From: Pacificispira sp002696645
GTDB lineage: Bacteria; Pseudomonadota; Alphaproteobacteria; UBA8366; Aestuariispiraceae
Direction: 5' to 3'
Length of the DNA: 64,000 nt
NCBI RefSeq assembly: GCF_048892425.1
Contig: NZ_JBLZHU010000008.1
Coordinates: forward strand, 62,001-126,000
Shown here: one piece after another, positions 56,301 through 63,918 of the stretch
Numbering within the stretch: the first letter of the stretch is position 1
Layout of the letters: every line of letters begins with the position of its first letter
Notes under the pieces: model-generated
Database searches by the model: none
What the model was told of the DNA's origin: nothing
The model's input: the letters and a program-made list of their open reading frames with translations, nothing else
Made by a program: the position numbers and the translations under genes

Positions 56301-56793
56301 TCGCCCCGACCTGGGCTGTCTGCGTGACTGGCTGTGCGGCTGAATCTGCTGTCGGTTGTTGGGCGGGCTGTGCGGGCAGATTTTGCGCTTGCGGTGCGGT
56401 TTCACTGCGGCGCAGATCCACCACGACGGAGTTTTCGTTCGTAAAATCAGTCACCGACATGGGGCTGGTTAATTCGAACGATACCGCATTCACAGCCGTT
56501 CCCGCTGTGCCCGGACCATTGGCTTGGGCGATGTAATCTCCCAGACGCTCCCGAACAGTGCTCAGATCAACCTGAAATGCGCGGTCAAACTGAACCGTCA
56601 GGACCTGATCGGTGATACTGGTCTGATAGCCGATTGGCGCAGGCCAGTCGAAAACCAAACGGGCAAAATCCGAATGTTGCCAGGCGCGAACGGTAACGGC
56701 TTCCTGTGCGCGCGCAAGTGTCCCACCCATGGTGATGGCCAGGATCAAAAGTATTGTGCGGCAAATCAGACGCCCTGTAGTAACGCAGTTCAC
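53338..56793 (-). CDS. Large exported protein with AMIN-like and TPR domains
   Basis: A 1,151-residue protein with a Sec signal peptide (about 1-29, ending TLARA-Q), so probably periplasmic. It has AMIN-like beta domains at about 31-125 (QHSDFARLVFDWP) and 165-265 (DHPGYTRIVFDWP), with a further related region near 350-520. A Pro/Glu/Ala-rich linker at about 270-345 separates the second and third. From about 570 to 1110 it is helical with tetratricopeptide-like repeats. AMIN domains are known to bind peptidoglycan in other envelope proteins, and TPRs hold partner proteins. It overlaps the MotB-like gene by 4 bases, so it is translationally coupled to it. A scaffold role at the motor or cell wall is my inference; no characterised homologue is recognised. 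Confidence 0.75.
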   Translation of the reverse strand: MNCVTTGRLICRTILLILAITMGGTLARAQEAVTVRAWQHSDFARLVFDWPAPIGYQTSITDQVLTVQFDRAFQVDLSTVRERLGDYIAQANGPGTAGTAVNAVSFELTSPMSVTDFTNENSVVVDLRRSETAPQAQNLPAQPAQQPTADSAAQPVTQTAQVGATDLPVRIGDHPGYTRIVFDWPQSVPYSVNQNGRAVTVDFGRAATVDVAALAQTLPPGIRVASVQPSGQGTAITLAVPEGAELRHFPLDQKVVLDVLASAEARNQPAAALANDQLVSEQAPQVSQPPQEPPVQSAPTEPAPTEPAPVREPVPAPEAPQAVASEPSAAEMAAMPNAPAQQDEAATPSVEAPSGPPLFNFSFQWSGDVGAAVFRRSDNIWVIFDAATNLDLSPLRVEGAPVIERIDQLPIGGASVLRMQVSDRSVNASARREGFNWVVEFRRAPQRPLSQVPILADVTAEIGPFLTFPTDTPGRSFNVPDPDMGDVMRVATFLESGMGIDGLRQYPEFELLPTAQGVALVRLSDTVLLDRNFDGFQISAPDGLAISGVSPEAPVSTGQILSARRLFDLNGLMRGPQQDFEDLSNALFRSMAEVPDEKLDAARLNYAGFLMAHNRGFEALGVLRVVEENDPQLMKRPENLALQGASTVLVGRTEEAKTLLNDPRLDGFAEAAIWRGAALAEEGDYLAAAEAFSPGDSLLSRYPYPLKARLGLMRIDTAFANRDIQGAEAWINSLQGAREELTRGQQAALDYQRARLAVSRTEFDEGAQLFKDVMASGDRKYAYRAELALITLGQRQGFMSDAEALERMERLRYAWRGDRSELYLLKRLGELYLKQPDYFKGLGVFRTAVKYFPGDPVAEDLAGEMTDIFRKLYLDGDADSLPPLKALALYDEFKELTPSGEDGDQIIENIADRLASIDLLTEAAEKLRELLSDEDRLPPGEERVRLSNKLALILLMDGKPEEAEEAIAQGRRGLTLFELSNDLEADRDRLLARAKIQQGDYEDAIKELAGDVSVEADLLRRDLYRTTSNWQESAKVLQRLAGNPPSDPAVGVEGETARYVINWAVALYKNNDTDGLRDLIDLWAPAMANSSLAGVFDYMTNQTRAPTGGDVLATVDQLIGADRFDAFIKAYRDKLFAPPPAPTAEVTASSS

Positions 56794-57602
56794 TGTCCCC
56801 GAGCCTCCGGCACAATGACGATATCGACGCGCCTGGACAAAGCGTAGCGCTGTTGTTCCGGGATATCCCGATCAATAAAGCGATAGTTTGAATCACCCAA
56901 CCCCAGAACCGTGAACTCCCCGGGATATCCAGCCTTGTTCAAGGTCTGGGCCACGGCCAGCGCGCGCGCCAACGATAGGGACCAGTTATCCGGATAAACC
57001 GAACCGGATGGGGGTGGGGTGGGGTCTGTGTTGCCCTTGATATCCAGACGATTGCCGAACTGACCAAAAACCACTCCCAATCGCCGCAAAGCGGGCAAGG
57101 CCTGGGGATCAATCTGCGCACCGGTTCCGGTGAAAAATCTATCGGTCGGCAGAGACAACACCAATTGATCCTCTAATCCTGTCATTCGAATTGTCTTCAA
57201 CAGCGGGTCTTCCGCCAATTTCGTCTCAAGTATCCTTTGCAAATAACCGGTTGGAAAGGCTGACACCAGATCAATTCGTGTGATGGTCCGTTCGCCGACC
57301 GGTCGCGGCTGCCCTTCTGCCGTGGGATCTACCCGCGTTGCCAGTACGGAAATGACAGTATCCCACTTTTCCGACTGCAATTCCGACATGGAATACAACA
57401 TCACAAAAAATGCCAGCATCAAGGCCGTTACATCCCCGAATGTGACCAACCAGGCGGGAGATTTTTCGACAACATCTTCTGGAATGGCATCCTGTTCCAA
57501 CAGCGATGTATGGATATGCCCCATAACCTCCGGTTCCCGATCCAACCGCTCATCAGGGTTCGGGTTGGCAAAGGCAGATGGTTCCATCACCTCGTCGCTC
57601 AT
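56790..57602 (-). CDS. MotB-like OmpA-family motor protein
   Basis: A 270-residue protein with an N-terminal cytoplasmic stretch and one membrane helix, PAWLVTFGDVTALMLAFFVM, at about 49-68. D57 lies in the position of the proton-conducting Asp of MotB. A C-terminal OmpA-like peptidoglycan-binding domain at about 145-265 includes DIKGNTDPTPP, NWSLSLARALAVAQTL, GLGDSNYR and SRRVDIVIVP. It therefore looks like a stator B subunit, but no MotA partner lies in the window and the N-terminus is longer than in classical MotB. It is linked by overlapping codons to genes on both sides. Confidence 0.82.
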   Translation of the reverse strand: MSDEVMEPSAFANPNPDERLDREPEVMGHIHTSLLEQDAIPEDVVEKSPAWLVTFGDVTALMLAFFVMLYSMSELQSEKWDTVISVLATRVDPTAEGQPRPVGERTITRIDLVSAFPTGYLQRILETKLAEDPLLKTIRMTGLEDQLVLSLPTDRFFTGTGAQIDPQALPALRRLGVVFGQFGNRLDIKGNTDPTPPPSGSVYPDNWSLSLARALAVAQTLNKAGYPGEFTVLGLGDSNYRFIDRDIPEQQRYALSRRVDIVIVPEARGQ

Positions 57603-58459
57603 TACAGACCCCCAGCCTGTGTTTCTGGCTGATCTTCTGGCTGATCTGGCGTTGTCGCGGGGGTAGATGTCTCATCCTGAACCGGTGCGAATGTCATACG
57701 GGCCTCCCCCGCATCGCGAATAAAAAAGCGGAACCGAATGCGCGACACATTGCCCGGACGAATCCCGATTTCGAAATTATCCGGGGGCGCCCCGCCCGCC
57801 ACCAGCGCCTTTGCCAGGGCTGCAACACGATCGAAAGCCAGTTCAGTTCCATCTTTTTCATCATCAACCGGTGCAATCATCGCCTCTGGATTTGCAAGAT
57901 CGACAACCCCCTGCACGTCAGGCGGGGGTGCCGGGATATCAGGTACCGTTGGCACCTGTGCCAGATCATTTACGAACAGGATCGCCTGCATAATCACGAC
58001 CTGCCCGGGCAACCGCGCCGATAACACATTAGCGGTCGCCGATAACAGATCCCGCCGATCCCCCCGCAATTCCGGTTGTGCACCGACAAATAGCTGGATC
58101 ACCGGCAGTTCCACCATGATATGGCGACCCTGGGTCACCGTCTCAAACTTCACAAACGGCACATCCGACAACCACAGGCGTTCAACTTCATCCAGCACTT
58201 TTTCCGGTTCCAGCACCCCGCCCAAGGTCGAAACCAAAATTTCTGAGGACCTGTCCGGATCAATTGTGGTTTGAAACGTCGCGGAAACAGAGCTCAACAC
58301 ATCGCGTGATTTCGTTTCCCGTAAGGTTGAAATAGAATTAAGCAAAATAAAGAATGCCAATAACATCAGAAATAGGCTTAAAAACAGGATGGGTCCCGTT
58401 TCCTTGCGGATTGGGAGTACATCCGTTTCATCCTTCAACTGGTCTTCTTCATATATCAT
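57602..58459 (-). CDS. Second MotB-like membrane protein lacking the motor Asp
   Basis: A 285-residue protein with one N-terminal membrane helix (GPILFLSLFLMLLAFFILLN, about 21-40) followed by NSIS, resembling MotB. It lacks the helix Asp needed for ion flow. The periplasmic part has a diverged OmpA-like fold (HIMVELPVIQLFVGAQPEL, LLSATANVLSARLPGQVVI) with an insertion rich in Pro (VPDIPAPPPD) and an acidic Thr/Pro-rich tail. The ATG at 58459 is preceded directly by a G-run; an upstream TTG at 58495 is in frame. It ends one base into the next MotB-like gene. Probably a structural partner rather than an ion channel; this is inference. Confidence 0.7.
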   Translation of the reverse strand: MIYEEDQLKDETDVLPIRKETGPILFLSLFLMLLAFFILLNSISTLRETKSRDVLSSVSATFQTTIDPDRSSEILVSTLGGVLEPEKVLDEVERLWLSDVPFVKFETVTQGRHIMVELPVIQLFVGAQPELRGDRRDLLSATANVLSARLPGQVVIMQAILFVNDLAQVPTVPDIPAPPPDVQGVVDLANPEAMIAPVDDEKDGTELAFDRVAALAKALVAGGAPPDNFEIGIRPGNVSRIRFRFFIRDAGEARMTFAPVQDETSTPATTPDQPEDQPETQAGGL

Positions 58460-58575
58460 CCCCCCAATATGCCGGAGTCGCAGGATAAATCGCAAGAAAT
58501 CGCCGTAATTCTATAAAATTTATAACAGAATGGCTGAACTGTTTCCCTAACTCTACAACTTCGCAATCCGTGGGA

Positions 58576-59082
58576 TCATTGCACCTGACCAATCAGCATC
58601 AGGTCCGTATCTTCCGGCCGCGTCCCTGCCGCGGTCAGCATCGCGTGAACCTGGCCCCGATGATGGGTCTGATGATTGAACATATGGGTCACCAGCAAAG
58701 CCTTGGATTCTGTCATATCCCGTTTCACGGCCCCTGAATACCAAGATAAATCCCCCGTCAACCAGGCTGGGTCCAAACCATCCGACCATTCCTGAATCAT
58801 TTGATCCATGGCTGTGCGGGCCTGTTTCAAAGCCTGCCAGTCTTCAATCATATGGTGGGAGTCAGCATTGCTCATCAACGGCTTGGGGGAGCCAGAAAAT
58901 CGATGCATCCAAATCTGGTCGGCCCACAGAATATGACACAGCGTGCCATGAATGGAGCCGAAAAATGCACCGCGATCCAGACGCCGGGCATCATCATCCA
59001 ACTGGTCTGCAGCACTATACAGATTTTCATTCTGCCATCGATTATATCGGGCCATGGTCTTAAGATATTGCGTATCTATCAT
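58576..59082 (-). CDS. DinB-family protein
   Basis: A 168-residue four-helix-bundle protein of the DinB/YfiT superfamily. The expected metal-binding histidines are H50 (TLCHILWAD), H137 and H141 (FNHQTHHRGQ). Members include thiol-dependent S-transferases and DNA-damage-induced proteins of unknown role; the activity here cannot be assigned. It begins 14 bases after the cheY-like gene on the same strand, so it appears to be transcribed with flagellar genes, which is unusual. A gap of 116 bases separates it from the MotB-like gene. Confidence 0.85.
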   Translation of the reverse strand: MIDTQYLKTMARYNRWQNENLYSAADQLDDDARRLDRGAFFGSIHGTLCHILWADQIWMHRFSGSPKPLMSNADSHHMIEDWQALKQARTAMDQMIQEWSDGLDPAWLTGDLSWYSGAVKRDMTESKALLVTHMFNHQTHHRGQVHAMLTAAGTRPEDTDLMLIGQVQ

Positions 59083-59096
59083 CGTTCATGTCCAAT

Positions 59097-59483
59097 TCAA
59101 AAATCCCCTAAAATAGCCACCAGTTTCGATTTCAGCATTGCGGCATTGAAGGGCTTTACAATATACCCGCTGGCACCGGCCTGTCTGGCGGCAATGACGT
59201 TTTCTGTCTTGTTTTCCGGGGTCATCATCAAAAAAGGCGTTGCGCGCCATGCTTCGTCAGCGCGCATGGCTAGCAATAAATCAAGGCCATTCATGGGTTT
59301 CATGGTCCAATCTGAAATGACCAGACCATAGTCTTTCCGTTCCAGTTTCGCCAAAGCATCCCGCCCATCCGTGGCGTCATCGATGCTGAAAAACTGAAGA
59401 TCCCGCAGCATATGGCGCAGGATCCGAACCATCGTTGGTCGATCATCCACAATAAGGATATTCATATCGAAACTGACCGCCAT
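59097..59483 (-). CDS. CheY-like single-domain response regulator
   Basis: A 128-residue receiver without an output domain. The acidic pocket is D13/D14, the phospho-acceptor is D58 (LVISDWTMKPMNG), Thr88 is in LMMTP and Lys110 is in GYIVKPF. The SDWTMKPMNGLDLL sequence resembles chemotaxis CheY proteins. It lies between the MotE-like and DinB genes and near fliM, its probable binding partner. ATGs at 59483 and 59462 are both in frame; the longer form is reported. Confidence 0.87.
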   Translation of the reverse strand: MAVSFDMNILIVDDRPTMVRILRHMLRDLQFFSIDDATDGRDALAKLERKDYGLVISDWTMKPMNGLDLLLAMRADEAWRATPFLMMTPENKTENVIAARQAGASGYIVKPFNAAMLKSKLVAILGDF

Positions 59484-59587
59484 ATCACCGCGCCATCAAT
59501 TCAAATCGCAAAACCAATTGGGGCCTGGAAATGCAAATCAGGATGCAGCCGAAATCAGTCCCTTGAAAGGGAATCTTTTAAAGAGGG

Positions 59588-60253
59588 CTAATTGTTGAAG
59601 GTTGGTAACTCTTCGCGGGCGTTGATTTCCTGAGTAACGATCACAGCCTTGCTAGGATCCATCGCCTCAAGAATTGGGGCCAGCTTTCTGTCATTCATTC
59701 CCCGAATAACACTGAGGATCGTATCCAGTTCCATCGTATCGAAGATTTCTGCGGCATTTTTGGGCTTCATATTGGAATAGACCCGTTGCAGGCGTGCGCT
59801 TTCCTCATCTTCCAGACCTTCATATTTTGCGACCAGTTGCTTTATTTCGTCGCGAATGCCTTCAAGATTCTTTTGAGTTTCTGCCAAGCGCGCCTCAACC
59901 ACGCCCAACATCGCGCTGCGTTGTTCCAATTCCCGTTCGCGTGTGTCCAACTCCATGCGCCGCTGTGCCAGGCTGTTGGCCAGTCGCGCCTCTGTCGGAT
60001 GCATGCCGTCTTCCGTCCCATCAATGATCGGGACATCGCTTTTATCCAGTTCCAGCGGCGTCATTTCGTTGCCATTATCGCCTGGGACGGGCGGAATAGC
60101 ACTGGCATCCTGGGCAACCGCCACACCGATGACCGGGGCCTTTCTGGATGGTTCCTGATCCGTCAAAAGATCAACGATGGACCCGGCCCGAAAAGACAAG
60201 CCGAGCGCCGCCAAGACGATGACCACTGGGATCAATCTTAACCGCATTGCCAC
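59588..60253 (-). CDS. MotE-like flagellar protein (MgtE N-like domain)
   Basis: A 221-residue protein with an N-terminal membrane anchor or signal (LRLIPVVIVLAALGLSFRAG). A polar stretch, a coiled coil at about 95-150 (RELEQRSAMLGVVEARLAE) and a C-terminal helical MgtE N-like domain at about 155-215 follow. The latter includes NMKPKNAAEIFDTMELDTIL and ILEAMDPSKA. Proteins of this architecture lie in flagellar clusters of Alphaproteobacteria; in Sinorhizobium MotE acts as a periplasmic chaperone for MotC. It starts 4 bases after the DUF6468 gene, so the two are coupled. Confidence 0.8.
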   Translation of the reverse strand: MAMRLRLIPVVIVLAALGLSFRAGSIVDLLTDQEPSRKAPVIGVAVAQDASAIPPVPGDNGNEMTPLELDKSDVPIIDGTEDGMHPTEARLANSLAQRRMELDTRERELEQRSAMLGVVEARLAETQKNLEGIRDEIKQLVAKYEGLEDEESARLQRVYSNMKPKNAAEIFDTMELDTILSVIRGMNDRKLAPILEAMDPSKAVIVTQEINAREELPTFNN

Positions 60254-60257
60254 TTCC

Positions 60258-60899
60258 TCACCGCATATCCTGTAATGCTTTTAACAATTCAGACTTCGAC
60301 TTTGCCCGCGCCTTCTTGCTATCTGATTTTTCACCAGCAGCAACACGGTCTTCTGGCGCAGCAACCAGGGATCGACCCGATGCCTCTGCACCGGTTTGGT
60401 CCGTATCGGAATGCGCGCCGCGAATGGCCCGAGACATGCCTTTTTTCAGACTATCCTTCAAGCTGGCTTCACCAGCCGCCCGCGACGACGGTTTCGCACC
60501 CAGCTTCTGGTCCGGCGCCGCGCGCAAATCGCTGCGCGCCTCAGCCGATGCAGGGTCAGCAGATCCTTTGCGGCTGGCGCGAACGCCAATTTCCAGGGCA
60601 TCGGCAACTTTCTCCCCGCGCTTGATCAGGAATTCCAGATCATCGCACAGCGCACTGGCTTTATGTGCCGACTGCCTGGCATCATTCAGCGTCGCCCCGA
60701 CATCTGATTTCAATTCCGACAAGGCTGTTTCCGCCCGCGAGGTTGCCTGCGTGAATTCAGTGATTAGGGATTGCAGCTCTTCACGTCCTGAGCGGATAAT
60801 TGCCATTTGACGATTCAGACGCACACCGTAATAGATCGCAACGCCCAAACATATCATGAGCGCCACATCAAAACCGATGCTGATCACCGTTCCGATCAT
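60258..60899 (-). CDS. DUF6468-type flagellar-cluster membrane protein
   Basis: A 213-residue protein with one N-terminal membrane helix (FDVALMICLGVAIYYGVRL). The conserved region is NRQMAIIRSGREELQSLITEFTQATSRAE (key RSGREELQSLI) followed by a helical segment to about 110. The C-terminal half is Lys/Ser/Ala-rich and looks disordered. This architecture matches the DUF6468 proteins found next to fliM in alphaproteobacterial flagellar clusters, where the function is unknown. It sits between fliM and the MotE-like gene. Confidence 0.75.
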   Translation of the reverse strand: MIGTVISIGFDVALMICLGVAIYYGVRLNRQMAIIRSGREELQSLITEFTQATSRAETALSELKSDVGATLNDARQSAHKASALCDDLEFLIKRGEKVADALEIGVRASRKGSADPASAEARSDLRAAPDQKLGAKPSSRAAGEASLKDSLKKGMSRAIRGAHSDTDQTGAEASGRSLVAAPEDRVAAGEKSDSKKARAKSKSELLKALQDMR

Positions 60900-61020
60900 C
60901 GACCTGTCATATACCCTTCATCGTCACAACGTAAACCGATTGCCAGAAAATACACGTGTTTTGCCAAACGCACTAGCATTGTAACGATATCTAATATCAG
61001 GATTCGCCTGAAAAAAGGGG

Positions 61021-62121
61021 CTAGTCCACTTTCGCCCGCTTGTCGATGCGCACCGCGATGTTTCCGCCCTTGCGCCCCATCGTGCCCGTAAACATTGCCA
61101 TATTGCCGCATCGAATTTCGACCGGAGAATCCGGCGTCGCGTGAAATGGCAGGAACATGCCCACTTCCCAGTCCAGCACATCACCCAGGCTCATGGTAAC
61201 TTCATCCAGGACCGCTTCAATGGGAACTTCTGTGAACCAAAGTTCTGTCGCCAGGTGATTTTCCCAGATCGAATCCCGACCGAATTTCTCCCCCATGAAC
61301 ATCTGCAACAACAGTTCACGGACGGGTTCCAGCGTCGCGTAGGGCAGCATCAATTCCAGCCGCCCGCCGCGATCTTCCATATCTATGCGCAGACGTGCCA
61401 GGATCGCCGCATTGGCTGGTCGCGCGATTGTGGCAAACCGCGGATTGGTTTCCAGACGATCAAATCGCATCGTCACGGAAGACAGCGGGTCAAACGCGGC
61501 GGACAGATCCGCCAGAACCACGTTGATCATGCGTTCGACCAGATTGCGTTCAATCGTGGTATAGGGTCGCCCTTCAATCCGCATCGCCGCAGTCCCCCGG
61601 CGACCGCCCAGCAACACATCGACGATTGAATAAATCAAAGAGCTATCGATGGTGATCAGGCCATAGTTGTCCCATTCTTCCGCCTTGAAAACGGTCAGCA
61701 TGGCTGGCAACGGGATAGAGTTCAGGTAATCCCCGAAGCGAATGGAGGTAATATTGTCCAGGCTGACTTCAACGTTGTCAGAGGTGAAGTTACGCAGGCT
61801 GGTCGACATCATCCGGACCAATCGGTCATAGACGATTTCCAGCATCGGCAGGCGTTCATAGGACACCATGCCGGAATCGATAATGGCCTCGATCCCAGAT
61901 TTACTGGAATCTTCATCGCCGCCTTCCTGGAAACCAAGCAGGCTGTCAATCTCGTCCTGGTTCAGAACCCGCGCAGCGCCTCCGGCAGCAGCATCCCCGC
62001 TATCGGCCATGGCAGCCCATTCAGCAGCAAGGTCGTCCGCGCCGTCGGAATCACCGCCGCCAACGTCTTCGTCCGCCATCGCGTCAAACTCATTGGCCAT
62101 ATCGTCTTGATCGTCAGCCAT
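61021..62121 (-). CDS. fliM: Flagellar motor switch protein FliM
   Basis: A C-ring switch protein (366 residues) that binds CheY-P and couples it to rotation direction. The CheY-binding motif LNQDEIDSLL is at about 53-62 instead of the very N-terminus, because an acidic Ala/Asp/Gly-rich extension of about 50 residues precedes it. The middle domain (YERLPMLEIVYDRLVRMMSTSLRN; IRFGDYLNSIPLPAMLTVF) and the C-terminal SpoA domain (GDVLDWEVGMFLPFHA) are intact. It follows fliL by 95 bases. Confidence 0.95.
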   Translation of the reverse strand: MADDQDDMANEFDAMADEDVGGGDSDGADDLAAEWAAMADSGDAAAGGAARVLNQDEIDSLLGFQEGGDEDSSKSGIEAIIDSGMVSYERLPMLEIVYDRLVRMMSTSLRNFTSDNVEVSLDNITSIRFGDYLNSIPLPAMLTVFKAEEWDNYGLITIDSSLIYSIVDVLLGGRRGTAAMRIEGRPYTTIERNLVERMINVVLADLSAAFDPLSSVTMRFDRLETNPRFATIARPANAAILARLRIDMEDRGGRLELMLPYATLEPVRELLLQMFMGEKFGRDSIWENHLATELWFTEVPIEAVLDEVTMSLGDVLDWEVGMFLPFHATPDSPVEIRCGNMAMFTGTMGRKGGNIAVRIDKRAKVD

Positions 62122-62216
62122 ACGTCCCGTGCCTCAGTTACGTTTCGGTACCATCCGTCATTCGAAACGGCGAAGCAATTCTGGGGCCAAGTCAAAAGAA
62201 CCCCTTAAGTCTCAGC

Positions 62217-62756
62217 CTATTGCACCAACATTTTCACCAGCAGGAGATCCTTCACAGGGGTCGGTGCCACCACCTGACTGACACGCCTGTACAATTCTTC
62301 GCGTATCAGATAGGCCCCTGCACTGCCGTTCAACTCCTCCGTTCGCAATTCACGCAAGAAGGCGTTGAACTCACTAATGATCTTCGGTTTCATCTGCTCA
62401 ACGCGCGCCACATCGGTTTGCGCCTCAAGCTCTAATTCAACTTGCAGCACCAGGAAATTCTTCCGCGTGCCGGTGCCACTTAACGATACCGTCAATTCAT
62501 CCATCGGATAAAACACGCCGGGGGGATCAATGACGGCTTCACCATGGTCATCTGTAGCCGCAGCGTGCTCTTCCGTTGCGTGCTCCTCAGTCGCATGCTG
62601 CTCTCCACCGCCCAGCAAGGGGTCCAGCAGACCCAGTGCAAACACAGCGCCAGCCGCCCCGCCCAACAAGAGTATCGGCAGAACAACAAACAGAATGAGC
62701 TTTTTGCCGCTCACCTTCTTTTTAACCGGTGCTTCATTATCGTCTTCGTCGCTCAT
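62217..62756 (-). CDS. fliL: Flagellar basal body-associated protein FliL
   Basis: A 179-residue single-pass inner-membrane protein that surrounds and supports the stator. A polar cytoplasmic N-terminus is followed by a membrane helix at about 20-41 (LILFVVLPILLLGGAAGAVF). A His/Glu/Thr-rich periplasmic linker with repeated EEHAT words comes next, then the FliL domain (DELTVSLSGTGTRKNFLVLQVELEL in part; MKPKIISEFNAFLREL). The ATG at 62756 gives the normal N-terminus; an in-frame ATG at 62789 is less likely. First gene of the minus-strand fliL-fliM group and divergent from flgF. Confidence 0.93.
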   Translation of the reverse strand: MSDEDDNEAPVKKKVSGKKLILFVVLPILLLGGAAGAVFALGLLDPLLGGGEQHATEEHATEEHAAATDDHGEAVIDPPGVFYPMDELTVSLSGTGTRKNFLVLQVELELEAQTDVARVEQMKPKIISEFNAFLRELRTEELNGSAGAYLIREELYRRVSQVVAPTPVKDLLLVKMLVQ

Positions 62757-63130
62757 CTCTTGCCGCCTGTTATGGACCCTGGCCAACACCCAGCATCGCG
62801 GTGCATGCAGTACTGCAAGGACCCTAACATAAAGTCACCGAAACAAAAAAACTTCGGATTGCTTTTTATAGGCCGTTATTCGCCCACACAGATCAATGGA
62901 AAACATACATGACCGGGTCAAAGTGATCCGGCAATCCGTTCCGCATACCCCGCCCTAACCAGCACTTTTTGGTGAATAAGGGCGAGCATATTTTGCCGAT
63001 ACCCATTATAACTTATTGAATTTAAACAAATATAAAAACTGGCACGCGACTTGCTATTACAGGTCCAGAGAGAGCAGTGGGCGGTTGGTTGAGAGCTTCC
63101 GCCCAAATGAGAGAAAAGAGGCGTCCAGAA
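62757..63130. promoter_or_regulatory. Divergent intergenic region between fliL and flgF
   Basis: This 374-base region contains the sigma-54 promoter of flgF (63040-63055). It also has a near match (7 of 8) to a CtrA site, TTAA-ACAAATA-TAAA, at 63022-63036 just before it. I could not find a convincing sigma-54 or sigma-70 promoter for fliL. No gene is visible. Confidence 0.5.
63040..63055 (+). promoter_or_regulatory. Sigma-54 (-24/-12) promoter for flgF-flgG
   Basis: TGGCAC-GCGAC-TTGCT is an exact match to the RpoN consensus TGGCAC-N5-TTGCW. It faces flgF and lies about 75 bases before the ATG, leaving a leader of about 65 bases. The same consensus precedes flgB on the other strand 12 kb away, so both distal-rod and proximal-rod operons would be expressed together. 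Confidence 0.87.
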
Positions 63131-63859
63131 ATGGAAAACACAAGCTATATAGCCATGTCGCGTCAGGCAGCCCTTCGGCGGTCGATGGACATTGTCGCCA
63201 ACAACATCGCCAACGCCAATACTCCGGCCTTTAAGGCTGAGCGGATGGTGTTTCAGGAATATCTGGCAAAACCAACAAAGGATGAGAAACTGTCTTTTGT
63301 TGAGGATGTTGGCACAGCAAGAGACCTTTCCAGCGGGCCTTTGACCACGACTGGAAATGATTTCGACATCGCTTTATCTGACGAGGGATATTTCGTTGTC
63401 GATAGCCCCTTGGGAGAACGTTATACCCGCCACGGACGCTTCCAATTGGATGCGAACGGCCAATTGGTGACTGGATCAGGTTATCCGGTTCAAGGCCAGG
63501 CGGGCCCCATCAATATTCCAGAAGACGGCGGGCGGATCAGCATCGCAGGCGATGGCACGGTTTCCAATGACGACGGGATTTTAGGCAAGCTGCAGGTCGT
63601 GACCTTCGAGGACGAACAGAAGCTTCGCAAGGCAGCCAATGGCTTATTCATCGCCGACCCTGACATGAACCCGCAACAGGTTGCTCAGCCAAGCATGATG
63701 CAGGGCATGATCGAAGAATCCAATGTGCAGGCGGTTCTGGAACTGACGCGCATGATGGATATCAATCGCGCCCATGAAAGTGTCGCGAAACTGATTCAAC
63801 GCGAAGACGACCGGATCAAAGACATGATCGATAAGCTGGGCCGTGCGCCACAGGGCTAA
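63131..63859 (+). CDS. flgF: Flagellar basal-body rod protein FlgF
   Basis: A distal-rod subunit (242 residues). The N-terminal rod motif is MDIVANNIANANTPAFKAER, followed by the flagellar basal-body middle domain (DEGYFVVDSPLGERYTRHGRF, key YTRHGRF). The C-terminal block has MIEESNVQAVLELTRMMDI. The ATG at 63131 (MENTSYIAMSRQ) gives the family N-terminus and has AGAGG upstream; the longer frame from 63077 is not supported. flgG follows after 59 bases. Confidence 0.95.
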   Translation: MENTSYIAMSRQAALRRSMDIVANNIANANTPAFKAERMVFQEYLAKPTKDEKLSFVEDVGTARDLSSGPLTTTGNDFDIALSDEGYFVVDSPLGERYTRHGRFQLDANGQLVTGSGYPVQGQAGPINIPEDGGRISIAGDGTVSNDDGILGKLQVVTFEDEQKLRKAANGLFIADPDMNPQQVAQPSMMQGMIEESNVQAVLELTRMMDINRAHESVAKLIQREDDRIKDMIDKLGRAPQG

Positions 63860-63918
63860 TCGCGCTGTGACGAGATACTGACAGCTTTATCCGACTGAGG
63901 TTTTAAAGGAGACGACAG

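Noticed and set aside
62900..62945. Sigma-54 promoter for fliL
   Set aside because: The best minus-strand candidate (ending GGATTGC) matches only the -12 half; the -24 element does not fit TGGCAC.
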